Shown here: positions 32,691 through 41,087 of the stretch, one piece after another
Numbering within the stretch: position 1 is the first letter of the stretch
Layout: each line of letters opens with the position of its first letter
Source of the DNA: Azoarcus_F sp048158365
GTDB lineage: Bacteria; Pseudomonadota; Gammaproteobacteria; Burkholderiales; Rhodocyclaceae
Direction: 5' to 3' (one strand)
Assembly (NCBI GenBank): GCA_048158365.1
Contig: JBLLNL010000008.1
DNA length: 64,000 nt
Program-made: the position numbers and the translations under genes
The notes under the pieces: model-generated
Told to the model about the DNA's origin: nothing
Database searches by the model: none
What the model saw: only the letters and a program-made list of their open reading frames with translations

Positions 32691-33710
32691 GTGAGCCCTG
32701 GCGTCGCGCGCAGGGGGGGGGCGAGCGGCTCGGCGCAGCGGGCCGTCGTGGTCGTGCTCGCGCTGACCCTTGCCGGCGCGGCGAGCATCGTGCTGGCGCT
32801 CACGAGTGGGGAGTTGCCCATTCCGGTCGCGGCGGTGTTTCGTGCGCTCACCGGTGCGATCGACGGCATTGAAGCCAACGTAGTGATGCAGTTGCGTCTG
32901 CCGCGGGCGGTGGCGGTGTTCGTCTGCGGCGGCCTGCTCGCGATGGCCGGCGCGTTGATGCAGGTGCTGCTGCGCAATCCGCTGGCCGACCCCTACGTTT
33001 TGGGGATCTCCGGGGGGGCGGCGGTGGGCGCGCTGTCCGCGATGCTGTTCGGACTGACGCCGTGGCTGGTCGATGTCTCGGCTTTCGCGGGCGCGATGAC
33101 GGCGATGCTGCTCGTATTCGGGCTCGCCCACGGCGACGGCTCATGGACGCAGACGCGGTTGCTGCTGACCGGAGTGATCGTGGCCGCAGGTTGCGGCGCG
33201 GTCATCACGCTGCTGTTGTCGCTCACCGCTGACAACCGGGTGATGTCGATGTTGTTCTGGCTGATGGGGGACGCGTCCGGCGCGCGCAACCCGTGGCCGG
33301 CGGCGCTGGTGATGCTGGTGGGGCTGGCGTTGGTGATGCCGTTCGCGCGCGACCTCAACGTGCTCGCGCGCGGCGAAACGATAGCGCTGGCGCTGGGGGT
33401 CCGGGTGCAGCGTCTGCGTTACCTGCTTTACGTGGTGGCGTCGCTGCTGACCGCGGTCGCGGTCACGCTGATCGGCTCGGTCGGGTTTGTCGGGCTGGTG
33501 GTGCCGCATCTGGTGCGATTCGTCATCGGCAACGACCAGCGTCTGTTACTGCCTGCGGCGATGCTCGCCGGAGGCACTTTGCTGACCTTGGCCGACACCG
33601 CCGCACGCACCGTGATCGCGCCGCTGCAGTTGCCGGTCGGGGTGTTGACCGCCCTGATCGGCGTGCCGGTGTTCCTGTTCCTGCTGTCGCGCACGCGGCG
33701 GGCCACGTGA
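32691..33710 (+). CDS. btuC: Cobalamin ABC transporter permease (BtuC-like)
   Basis: The 339-residue FecCD/BtuC-family membrane protein has ten or so helices, with RLPRAVAVFVCGGLLAMAGA, NPLADPYVLGISGGAA and GSVGFVGLVVPHLVRFVIG motifs. It starts with GTG at 32691, 18 bases after btuB, and its stop overlaps the start of the ATPase gene (GTGA). Specificity for B12 rests on the operon. Confidence 0.9.
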   Translation: MSPGVARRGGASGSAQRAVVVVLALTLAGAASIVLALTSGELPIPVAAVFRALTGAIDGIEANVVMQLRLPRAVAVFVCGGLLAMAGALMQVLLRNPLADPYVLGISGGAAVGALSAMLFGLTPWLVDVSAFAGAMTAMLLVFGLAHGDGSWTQTRLLLTGVIVAAGCGAVITLLLSLTADNRVMSMLFWLMGDASGARNPWPAALVMLVGLALVMPFARDLNVLARGETIALALGVRVQRLRYLLYVVASLLTAVAVTLIGSVGFVGLVVPHLVRFVIGNDQRLLLPAAMLAGGTLLTLADTAARTVIAPLQLPVGVLTALIGVPVFLFLLSRTRRAT

Positions 33711-34477
33711 GCGCGCCGATGCTCGAGGTCGCTGGCGTGGCGCTACAGGTTGGCGAGCGCTGGCTGTGTTGCGAGTTCGGCATGCGGCTGGCCGCCGGAG
33801 AATGTCTCGCGCTGATCGGCCCGAACGGCGCGGGCAAGACCACACTGCTCAACACCATCGCCGGTTTGCGCGCGCCGAGCGTGGGCGAAATCCGCATCGA
33901 GGGGCGCCCGCTCGCGCAATGGGACAGCTTGGAACTGGCCCGTTGCAGGGGTTTGCTGACGCAACACCAGGGCGATCATTTTTCGTCCTCGGTGCTGCAG
34001 ACGGTGCTGATCGGACGACACCCGCACCTCGGCCGCTGGGGCTGGGAGGGCGAAGCGGATGAGCGCATGGCGCGCGAGGCCTTGCGCGAGGTGGGTCTGG
34101 CCGGGTTCGAGGCGCGCAACATCCTGACCCTGTCCGGCGGGGAGCGTCAGCGGGTGGCGATCGCTGCCTTGCTGACACAGTCGCCGCGCCTGTTTCTGCT
34201 GGACGAGCCGAACAATCACCTGGACCTGCGTTTTCAGATCGCAATGCTCGATCTGTTCCGCCGGCGCGCCGATGCCGGCTGTGGGGTCGTGATGGTGTTG
34301 CACGACGTCAACCTTGCCGTGCGCTACGCCGACCTGGTGATCCTGCTCGACGGTAGCGGCGGGGTCAGGGCCGGTAGCCGGGACGAGGTGTTGCGCGAGG
34401 ACTGGCTGAGCGCTGCCTTCGGTCACCGGTTGCTGCGCCATGAACTGGGCGGTCGTACGGTTTTTTTGCCCGCCTGA
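33707..34477 (+). CDS. btuD: Cobalamin ABC transporter ATPase (BtuD-like)
   Basis: The 256-residue protein has Walker A GPNGAGKTT, a Q-loop LLTQHQGDHF, signature LSGGERQRVAIAAL, and Walker B LFLLDEPNNHLDL, matching BtuD/FecE ATPases. It begins with a GTG (33707) that overlaps the permease stop by 4 bases. With BtuC and BtuF it would move B12 across the inner membrane. Confidence 0.9.
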   Translation: MSAPMLEVAGVALQVGERWLCCEFGMRLAAGECLALIGPNGAGKTTLLNTIAGLRAPSVGEIRIEGRPLAQWDSLELARCRGLLTQHQGDHFSSSVLQTVLIGRHPHLGRWGWEGEADERMAREALREVGLAGFEARNILTLSGGERQRVAIAALLTQSPRLFLLDEPNNHLDLRFQIAMLDLFRRRADAGCGVVMVLHDVNLAVRYADLVILLDGSGGVRAGSRDEVLREDWLSAAFGHRLLRHELGGRTVFLPA

Positions 34478-34542
34478 GCGTAGGAAGATTGCTTATTTGT
34501 CAATGTTTTATGAGTTTTATTGGATAGTTAAGGGAGTAGGTG

Positions 34543-35346
34543 ATGCGAATCGTGTTTCTGTTGTTGCTTTTGTGGCCGGCCATCGGCTTGGCGCAGGATC
34601 CGGCCTGTCCGCGCATCGTGAGCCAATCACCCTACATCAGCCAGCAACTGGCCTGGCTCGGTCTGGATGGCTGTGTCGTCGGTGCCAGCCGCTATGAGCG
34701 GCTCGTGCAGAACGCGCTCGATACCGGCGGTGTGCTGGACCCCGATGCAGAGGCGATTGCGTTGCTCGAGCCCGACCTCATCATTACCTCGAACTGGACG
34801 CCGTCGGACACGCTGGCCGCGCTGACCCCGCCCGTTGCGATTGCCTTGCGGCTGGACAGTTTCGCCAGCATGGCGCAGATCGAGGACAACCTGCGCCAGA
34901 TCGCTCGCGCGGCAGGACTCGCCGATGGCGATGCACGTGCTGACGAATTTGCGCGTACGTGGCGCGAGAAAGCCGACAACATCGGTCAAGGGCAGCGGGC
35001 CTTGCTGCTGTCCTCATGCTCCGGCCAGCCCTATTCGTTTGGCCGGGAGACCTGGCTGACCGAGTTGTTCGAGACGGCAGGTTTCGAGATTGTCGAGACC
35101 GAAACCGGCGTTGCGCATCTGTCGCAGGAGATGACGAGCGAAGACATCTTGCACCGGATGAACGACCTGCGACCGGAATATGTGTTCGTGTTCACGCGAC
35201 AGGTCGCTCAATCCTGCGCGACGATTCCGTGGCCGGACGATGCGAGGCTGGTTGTGCTCGACGGCGAAAAGTTCTTGCACCCGGCGCCGACCTTGCTCCA
35301 CGGGCTGGACGATTTGCGCCGGTATTTCGACAAGACTGCGCGATGA
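34543..35346 (+). CDS. btuF: Periplasmic cobalamin-binding protein (BtuF), copy 1
   Basis: The 267-residue protein has a signal peptide (MRIVFLLLLLWPAIGLAQ), then a BtuF/FhuD-type helical-backbone binding fold (RIVSQSPYISQQLAWLG; LLEPDLIITSNWTPSD). The ATG at 34543 has a GGGAG site. It overlaps cobB by 4 bases. The 65-base gap before it is notably AT-rich and may hold an internal promoter. Confidence 0.85.
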   Translation: MRIVFLLLLLWPAIGLAQDPACPRIVSQSPYISQQLAWLGLDGCVVGASRYERLVQNALDTGGVLDPDAEAIALLEPDLIITSNWTPSDTLAALTPPVAIALRLDSFASMAQIEDNLRQIARAAGLADGDARADEFARTWREKADNIGQGQRALLLSSCSGQPYSFGRETWLTELFETAGFEIVETETGVAHLSQEMTSEDILHRMNDLRPEYVFVFTRQVAQSCATIPWPDDARLVVLDGEKFLHPAPTLLHGLDDLRRYFDKTAR

Positions 35347-36701
35347 GCGGCGTGCAACGTTTGACCGGGCAGTCGGCGCCGCCTCTGCGCTGTGCGGCGA
35401 TTCTGGTCGCGGCGCCGGCCTCGGGGCAGGGCAAGACCACCGTCGTTGCGGCGATGGCGCGGATGTTCGCGCGCCGGGGCAAACGGGTGCGGGTGTTCAA
35501 GGGCGGGCCGGATTTTCTGGATCCGCAGATCCACGCGATCGCCAGTGGCGCGCCGGTCTACAACCTCGATCTGGGCATGTGCGGCGAGGCCGATGCGCGC
35601 TGGCGGCTGAGTGCGGCCGCAGCCGAGGCCGACGTGATCATCGTCGAGGGGGTGATGGGTTTGTTCGACGGCACGCCGTCGAGCGCGGACATCGCCGAGC
35701 GCTTCGGTATTCCGGTGATGGCGGTGATCGACGCATCGGCGATGGCGCAGACCTTCGCCGCGGTCGCGCACGGCATGGCGACCTATCGTCCGGGCTTGCC
35801 GTTTTCGGGCGTGCTCGCCAACCGGGTCGGCAGCGCCGGGCATTCGGACATGCTGCGCGACGCGCTGCCGGAGGGCATCCGCTGGTATGGGGCACTGCCC
35901 CGCGAAGCCGAGGCGGCGCTGCCGGAGCGGCATCTCGGGCTGATGCAGGCGGCGGAGATTCCGGACCTGCTCGCGCGGCTGGACCGCTTCGCCGATGCGC
36001 TGGAGCGCACCGGCGCGGGCGCGCTGCCCGAGGCGGTGTGCTTCGACATGGTGCCGCCGCCCGGCCTGCCGCCACTGCTGGCGGGCAAGCGGATCGCGAT
36101 CGCGCATGATTCGGCCTATGGGTTCATCTATCCCGCCAACCTCGACACCTTGCGGGCGCTGGGGGCTGACTTGTGCTTTTTCTCGCCGCTCGCAGGCGAT
36201 GCGCTACCCGACGCGGATGCACTGTGGCTGCCGGGTGGTTATCCCGAGTTGCACGGCGGGCGACTGACCGAGCGGGACGATTTGTGGCGGGCGCTTGCTG
36301 ACTTCACCGACTCCGGGCGCCCGGTGCTGGCCGAGTGCGGCGGCATGATGAGCCTGTTCGACGCCATCGTCGACAAAGAGGGGCAGACGCATCGCTTTGC
36401 CGGCGTGTTGCCGGGTCGGGCGGTGCTGCAGCCACGCTTCGTGGCGCTCGGCACCCAGTGGGTCGAACTGCCCGAGGGCACGCTGTCCGGTCACACCTAT
36501 CACCACTCCCGCACCGAAACCGACCTCGTGCCGCTGCTGCACGCCCGGCGGGGCGACGGCCAACCGGGCGAGGCGGTGTATCGTCGACAGCGGCTGACCG
36601 CCTCGTATGTGCATCTGTATTTTCCGTCCAACCCCAAGGCGGTCGCGGCGCTCTTTTCAGGCGCCGAACCCACGGCCGCGCCATCACATCAGGAGGTTTG
36701 A
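35343..36701 (+). CDS. cobB: Cobyrinate a,c-diamide synthase (CobB/CbiA)
   Basis: The 452-residue protein has an N-terminal ATP-binding domain (LVAAPASGQGKTTVVAAMAR; GGPDFLDPQIH; VEGVMGLFDG) and a C-terminal class I glutamine amidotransferase domain with the Cys nucleophile in LAECGGMMSL and a catalytic His in SGHTYHHSRTE. It amidates the a and c carboxylates of cobyrinate. Its presence implies some corrin-ring synthesis elsewhere in the genome, as it acts before salvage steps. Confidence 0.93.
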   Translation: MSGVQRLTGQSAPPLRCAAILVAAPASGQGKTTVVAAMARMFARRGKRVRVFKGGPDFLDPQIHAIASGAPVYNLDLGMCGEADARWRLSAAAAEADVIIVEGVMGLFDGTPSSADIAERFGIPVMAVIDASAMAQTFAAVAHGMATYRPGLPFSGVLANRVGSAGHSDMLRDALPEGIRWYGALPREAEAALPERHLGLMQAAEIPDLLARLDRFADALERTGAGALPEAVCFDMVPPPGLPPLLAGKRIAIAHDSAYGFIYPANLDTLRALGADLCFFSPLAGDALPDADALWLPGGYPELHGGRLTERDDLWRALADFTDSGRPVLAECGGMMSLFDAIVDKEGQTHRFAGVLPGRAVLQPRFVALGTQWVELPEGTLSGHTYHHSRTETDLVPLLHARRGDGQPGEAVYRRQRLTASYVHLYFPSNPKAVAALFSGAEPTAAPSHQEV

Positions 36702-36706
36702 ACCCC

Positions 36707-37312
36707 ATGGATGAATCCGGCAAGCGTCGTCACGAGGCGCGCATGCAGCGCAAGAAGGCAGTGGTGGATGCCGCGATCGAACGCGCCAGCGAGCAGCGTG
36801 GCATTTTTATCGTCATCACTGGCAACGGCAAGGGCAAGACCACGTCGGCCTTCGGCACGCTGTTCCGCGCGCTAGGCCATGGCGAGCGGGTTGGTCTGGT
36901 GCAGTTCATCAAGGGTACCCGCAACACCGGCGAGGTGGCCGCGCTCGAACCCTTCGGCGAGGCAGTCGACTACCATGCGATGGCGACCGGCTTTACCTGG
37001 GAAACCCAGAACTGGGAGGCGGATCAGCGCGCCGCCGAGACCGCCTGGGCCCACGCCGAGCGCATGCTGGCCGATGCGTCGCGCTTTCTGGTGGTGCTCG
37101 ACGAGCTCACCTACATGCTGAAATACGGCTATCTCGACACCGCGCGGGTGGTCGAGGCGATTCGCGCGCGGCCGCAGGCGCAAAGCGTGATCGTGACCGG
37201 CCGCGCCGCCAAGCCGGAGTTGCTCGAGATCGCCGATACCATCAGCGAGATTGCCGATGTGCGTCATGCCTTCAAGGCGGGCATCAAGGCTCAGGCAGGT
37301 GTCGATTTCTGA
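36707..37312 (+). CDS. cobO: Cob(I)yrinate a,c-diamide adenosyltransferase (CobO/BtuR)
   Basis: The 201-residue protein has the CobA/CobO/BtuR P-loop VITGNGKGKTTSAFGTLFRA, QFIKGTRNTGEV and VVLDELTYMLKYGYL. It attaches the 5'-deoxyadenosyl group to the corrinoid, giving the coenzyme form needed by Mcm and IcmF. The ATG at 36707 is preceded by AGGAGG overlapping the end of cobB. Confidence 0.94.
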   Translation: MDESGKRRHEARMQRKKAVVDAAIERASEQRGIFIVITGNGKGKTTSAFGTLFRALGHGERVGLVQFIKGTRNTGEVAALEPFGEAVDYHAMATGFTWETQNWEADQRAAETAWAHAERMLADASRFLVVLDELTYMLKYGYLDTARVVEAIRARPQAQSVIVTGRAAKPELLEIADTISEIADVRHAFKAGIKAQAGVDF

Positions 37313-37389
37313 ACCGCAGGTGCGTGCGGTGGCCACCGCCGTGTGGCCCCGCGCGCGCCTGAACGATGTGACCAGGAGGGACTGTCCGC

Positions 37390-38097
37390 ATGCCTGATTT
37401 CAGCCAGGCAGAGCGCGATGCCGTGTATCGCGTCATCCATTCGCGCCGCGATGTGCGTCGTGAGTTCCTGCCCGATCCGATTCCGGACAGGGTGCTGGCG
37501 CGCATTCTGGACGCGGCCCATCACGCGCCTTCGGTTGGTTTCATGCAGCCCTGGGATTTCATCGTAATCCGCGCCGAGCAGACCCGGCGTGAGGTCCGCG
37601 CCGCATTCGAGAGCGCTCATGCCGAAGCGGCGCAGATGTTCGAAGGCGAGCGGCAGGCACAGTACCGGCGCCTCAAGCTCGAAGGCATTCTCGACGCGCC
37701 GGTGGGCGTGTGCGTGACCTGCGACCGGTCGCGCCACGGACCGGTGGTGATCGGCCGTACCCACATGCCGCAGATGGATGTCTACAGCACGGTGTGCGCG
37801 GTGCAGAACATGTGGCTGGCCGCTCGTGCCGAAGGCATCGGCATGGGCTGGGTGAGCATCTTCGATCCGCTGCGCATCCGCGCGGTGCTGGGTCTGCCGC
37901 CGGCGCTGGAGCTGATCGGGTGGATGTGCATGGGCTACGTCGAGGCCTTCCACGCCAAGCCCGACCTCGAGCGCGCCGGATGGCTGCGTCGCATGCCGCT
38001 GGAGTCGGTGCTGCATTTCGAGCGTTGGCGGGGCGAACCGCAGGAGGGCGACGCGGCGCTGCTGGCGAGCGTCCAGGCCTTGCGCGCGTCGCGTTGA
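37390..38097 (+). CDS. bluB: 5,6-Dimethylbenzimidazole synthase (BluB)
   Basis: The 235-residue protein is an FMN-dependent nitroreductase-fold enzyme with RRDVRREFLPDPIPDRVL, HHAPSVGFMQPWDFIVI, GRTHMPQMDVYSTVCAVQNM and GIGMGWVSIF, diagnostic for BluB. It breaks down reduced FMN with oxygen to give DMB, the lower ligand of B12, so aerobic or microaerobic B12 synthesis is implied. An AGGAGG-like site precedes the ATG. Confidence 0.94.
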   Translation: MPDFSQAERDAVYRVIHSRRDVRREFLPDPIPDRVLARILDAAHHAPSVGFMQPWDFIVIRAEQTRREVRAAFESAHAEAAQMFEGERQAQYRRLKLEGILDAPVGVCVTCDRSRHGPVVIGRTHMPQMDVYSTVCAVQNMWLAARAEGIGMGWVSIFDPLRIRAVLGLPPALELIGWMCMGYVEAFHAKPDLERAGWLRRMPLESVLHFERWRGEPQEGDAALLASVQALRASR

Positions 38098-38105
38098 GAT
38101 CGGGC

Positions 38106-39011
38106 TCAGTCGGTCGGGCGCTTGCCGCGGGCAGCCTCGAGAAAACCGCACAGGCGTTCGGCGCCGTCGAGAATACGCGGTGTGTGGCGTTGCAGGATGT
38201 CGGGCGGGATGAAATGGAGGTTGCCGGCTTCGGCTGCGGGCAGTCCGGGCCAGTCGCGCCAGGCGTCCAGCCACTCCGGCCGCGCCTCGCCCATGCCGCT
38301 GGCGACGATGACTTCCGGCGCCCGGGTCAGCACCGCCTCGACGCCGATGCGCGGAGCGAGCTGGTCGAGTTCGGCGAACACGTTCTCGCCGCCGCACAGC
38401 CGGATCACGTCCGAGATCAGGTGCTGGCCATTGACCGTCATCAGTGGCTCGTTCCAGATCTGATAGAACATGCGCACCGTCGGCCGGTGCGCATGGCGTT
38501 CGGCGAGCGACTGCCAGCGGGCGCGGAAGGCCGCCGCCGCATCACCCGCGACGTCTCCGGTGCCGGCGAGCAGGCCGAACTGCTCGATGCTGCGTGCGAC
38601 GCCGGCGAGGTCGCGGGATTCGTTCAGATAGACCGGAATGCCGAGCGCCTCTAGCTTGTCGAGGTGGGCGTGCCGGTTGCCGCTGGCCCAGGCGACGACC
38701 AGATCCGGGCGCAGTGCGACGATCGCCTCGAGATCGACGTTGCTGTAGCCGCCTACCTGCGGCAGGGATCTGGCGGCCTCCGGGTAGTCGCTGTAGGCCA
38801 CCACGCCGACGACGTGTGCGCCGGCGCCGGCGGCGAACAGGACCTCGGTGACGTGCGGTGCGAGGCTTACGATGCGTTCGGCCGGCCCGGCGAGTCGTAC
38901 AGTGCGGCCGGTGTCGTCGACGACGGTCAGCGGGTCGACCGCGCCGGCGGCGAGGCTGGCGGTCAGTGCGATCAGTGCAACTGCGGCGCGGACGCGTTGG
39001 CGTGGATTCAT
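38106..39011 (-). CDS. Periplasmic cobalamin-binding protein (BtuF-like), copy 2
   Basis: The 301-residue protein has a signal peptide (ALIALTASLAAGAVD) and TVVDDTGRTVRLAGPAERIV then SLAPHVTEVLFAAGAG, DLEAIVALRPDLVVAW and SDVIRLCGGENVFAEL. This is closer to the classical BtuF pattern than copy 1. It overlaps the end of cobD by 4 bases, so it lies in the cbiB-cobD-btuF operon. Having both copies suggests different corrinoid ligands, which is a guess. Confidence 0.88.
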   Translation of the reverse strand: MNPRQRVRAAVALIALTASLAAGAVDPLTVVDDTGRTVRLAGPAERIVSLAPHVTEVLFAAGAGAHVVGVVAYSDYPEAARSLPQVGGYSNVDLEAIVALRPDLVVAWASGNRHAHLDKLEALGIPVYLNESRDLAGVARSIEQFGLLAGTGDVAGDAAAAFRARWQSLAERHAHRPTVRMFYQIWNEPLMTVNGQHLISDVIRLCGGENVFAELDQLAPRIGVEAVLTRAPEVIVASGMGEARPEWLDAWRDWPGLPAAEAGNLHFIPPDILQRHTPRILDGAERLCGFLEAARGKRPTD

Positions 39012-40096
39012 GTGGTTCGGGCCTCGACGGCGGGGACAGATGTCTGGCCTTGGGCGGCTAACAGGCCAGCGGTGGTGGTGAGGGCGGTCTCGAGTCTCTG
39101 CCATTCGGCTTCGGTGCCGGGCAGGCCGAAGCGGAGGCGCGGCGGCTGGTCGAAGTGCCGCACGAGGATGCCTAGCCGGGCGAGCGCCGTGTGCCACGGA
39201 CCCGCGGCCTCGGTCCGCGCCTGACAGAACAGCGCGCACGTGGAGGCTTCGGCCAAGCCGGCTCGGCGCAGCAGGTCGAGCAGGCGCCGGCTTTCGCCCG
39301 CCAGCCAGGTGCGAGTGTGCCCCTGCCAGGCGGAGTCGGCCAGCGCTGCACGCGCGACCTCGCGTGCCGGACCGGAAAGCGTCCAGGGGCCCAGTTGTCG
39401 GGCCAGTGCATCGCGCAGTGACGCAGGCGCGAGCACGAAGCCCACGCGCGCGCCGGCCAAGCCGAAGAACTTGCCGAGTGAGCGCAGCACCACCAACCCG
39501 ACCGCCCCGACGTGAGCGGCCAGACTCGCTTCGGGGTACGGGTCGATGAAGGCTTCGTCCACGATCAGCCACCCCCCGCGTCGCGCCAGTCCATCGTGCA
39601 GGGCCAGCAGGTCTTCGGGAGCGATGAGCCGGCCAGTCGGATTGTCGGGGTTCACGACCACCACGATGTCGCTCGCGGCGGCCGACGCGAGTGCGTCGGG
39701 ACCGATGTGGTGAAGCGTGCGTCCTCGCCATGCGTGGGCGTGCTCGGCGTAGGTGGGGCCGACGATGGTCACCCGGTTGCCCGGCAGCACTGCGGGCAGG
39801 GCCTGGATCGCAGCCTGGGAGCCGGCCACCGGCAACAAGTCGGCGGTGCCGTAGTATGCGGCCGCGGCGGTCTCGAGCCCGTCGTCGTCCTCAGGCAGGC
39901 GGGTCCAAGCCGACAGCGGCAGCGCCGGCGGCGGGTAGGGCCGGGGATTGATGCCGGTGGAAAGGTCCAGCCATGCCGACAGCGGGATGCCGTACTCGCG
40001 CGCAGCCTGGCGCAGCCGTCCGCCATGGACGGGGCGCGTATCGTCGGCGACGGGGCCGTCGAGCGCGTCGGTCAAGGGCGTCGCAGGTGCGTTCAT
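39008..40096 (-). CDS. cobD: L-threonine-O-3-phosphate decarboxylase (CobD of Salmonella)
   Basis: The 362-residue fold-type I PLP enzyme has LDLSTGINPRPYPPP, VVNPDNPTGRLI, and the PLP-lysine in VLRSLGKFFGLAGARVGF. It makes (R)-1-amino-2-propanol phosphate, the linker that CbiB attaches. It overlaps both neighbours by 4 bases. In Pseudomonas nomenclature it is CobC, not to be confused with the phosphatase above. Confidence 0.92.
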   Translation of the reverse strand: MNAPATPLTDALDGPVADDTRPVHGGRLRQAAREYGIPLSAWLDLSTGINPRPYPPPALPLSAWTRLPEDDDGLETAAAAYYGTADLLPVAGSQAAIQALPAVLPGNRVTIVGPTYAEHAHAWRGRTLHHIGPDALASAAASDIVVVVNPDNPTGRLIAPEDLLALHDGLARRGGWLIVDEAFIDPYPEASLAAHVGAVGLVVLRSLGKFFGLAGARVGFVLAPASLRDALARQLGPWTLSGPAREVARAALADSAWQGHTRTWLAGESRRLLDLLRRAGLAEASTCALFCQARTEAAGPWHTALARLGILVRHFDQPPRLRFGLPGTEAEWQRLETALTTTAGLLAAQGQTSVPAVEARTT

Positions 40097-41025
40097 CGCG
40101 CCCACCCGCCGAGTGCAAGCACGAGCGCGACAGCGCCGAGGACGCAGACCCACAGCAGCATGCCGCGTCGGGTCAGTTCGAGCGCGCCAGTGAGTGCGAG
40201 TACGTCGGGTACCGGACCGCAGCCGAGCGGCGGGCGCGCTTGGGTTTCGCCGTGGTAACGGGCCGCGCCACCGAGGCTGACGCCGAGGGCGCCGGCGCCG
40301 GCGGCCATGACCGGGCCCGCATTCGGGCTTTTCCAGGCCCCGGCCTGGGTCCTCCAGCAAGTCAGCGCGTTGCGCGTGTGACCGAGCATGGCATAGGTCA
40401 GCGCGGTCAGGCGGGCCGGCAGCCAGCCGAGCACGTCGTCCGCGCGCGCGGCGACACGCCCGAACAGCGCGTAGCGTCGATTCCGGTAACCCCACATTGC
40501 ATCCAGCGTGTTCGCGAGCCGGAACAGCAGTGCCCCCGGACCGCCAAGCAGCATGAACCAGAAGATCGCGCCGAAGATCGCGTCATGTCCGTTCTCGAGC
40601 ACCGACTCGACCCCGGCGGCGGCCACTTCCGCCTCGCTGAGGTCGGCAGTGTCACGACTGACGATGTAGGATACGGCGCGGCGCGCTTCGTCGAGACGGC
40701 CAAGTTCGAGTGGTGTCGTGATCGCCTGTGCATGCGCGGCGAGGCTGTGTGCGCCGACGGCGAAGTACAGCAGCGCGATGTCGGTGACCCAGTGGGCGAG
40801 CGGGTGCGCCTCGCGCAGGAGCGCCGCGACGGCCACCGCCGGTACGACGGCCACCAGCCACGCGACCGCGCCCGCGGTCACGCTGTCGCCGAGCAGGCGT
40901 CGCGTGAGCGTCTCGAGCAGATTTGCGAACCGGCCGAATCCGACCAGCGGATGCCAGCGGCGCGGCTCGCCGAGCAAACGGTCCGCGCACAGCGCGGCCA
41001 CGAGTTTGAGGAACAGCATCGACAT
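40093..41025 (-). CDS. cbiB: Adenosylcobinamide-phosphate synthase (CbiB)
   Basis: The 310-residue membrane protein has LCADRLLGEPRRWHPLVGFG, SYIVSRDTADLSEAEV, AAGVESVLENGHDAIFGAIF and MWGYRNRRYALFGR, all classic CbiB/CobD motifs. It condenses adenosylcobyric acid with aminopropanol phosphate. MSMLFLK at 41025 is chosen over an upstream frame. It is divergent from cobQ across 62 bases. Confidence 0.94.
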   Translation of the reverse strand: MSMLFLKLVAALCADRLLGEPRRWHPLVGFGRFANLLETLTRRLLGDSVTAGAVAWLVAVVPAVAVAALLREAHPLAHWVTDIALLYFAVGAHSLAAHAQAITTPLELGRLDEARRAVSYIVSRDTADLSEAEVAAAGVESVLENGHDAIFGAIFWFMLLGGPGALLFRLANTLDAMWGYRNRRYALFGRVAARADDVLGWLPARLTALTYAMLGHTRNALTCWRTQAGAWKSPNAGPVMAAGAGALGVSLGGAARYHGETQARPPLGCGPVPDVLALTGALELTRRGMLLWVCVLGAVALVLALGGWAR

Positions 41026-41087
41026 GAACGCCGGTGATATAGGCCGCCGCAGGGAGCCGGGCGACACAGCTAAATGGGAGAGTATAC

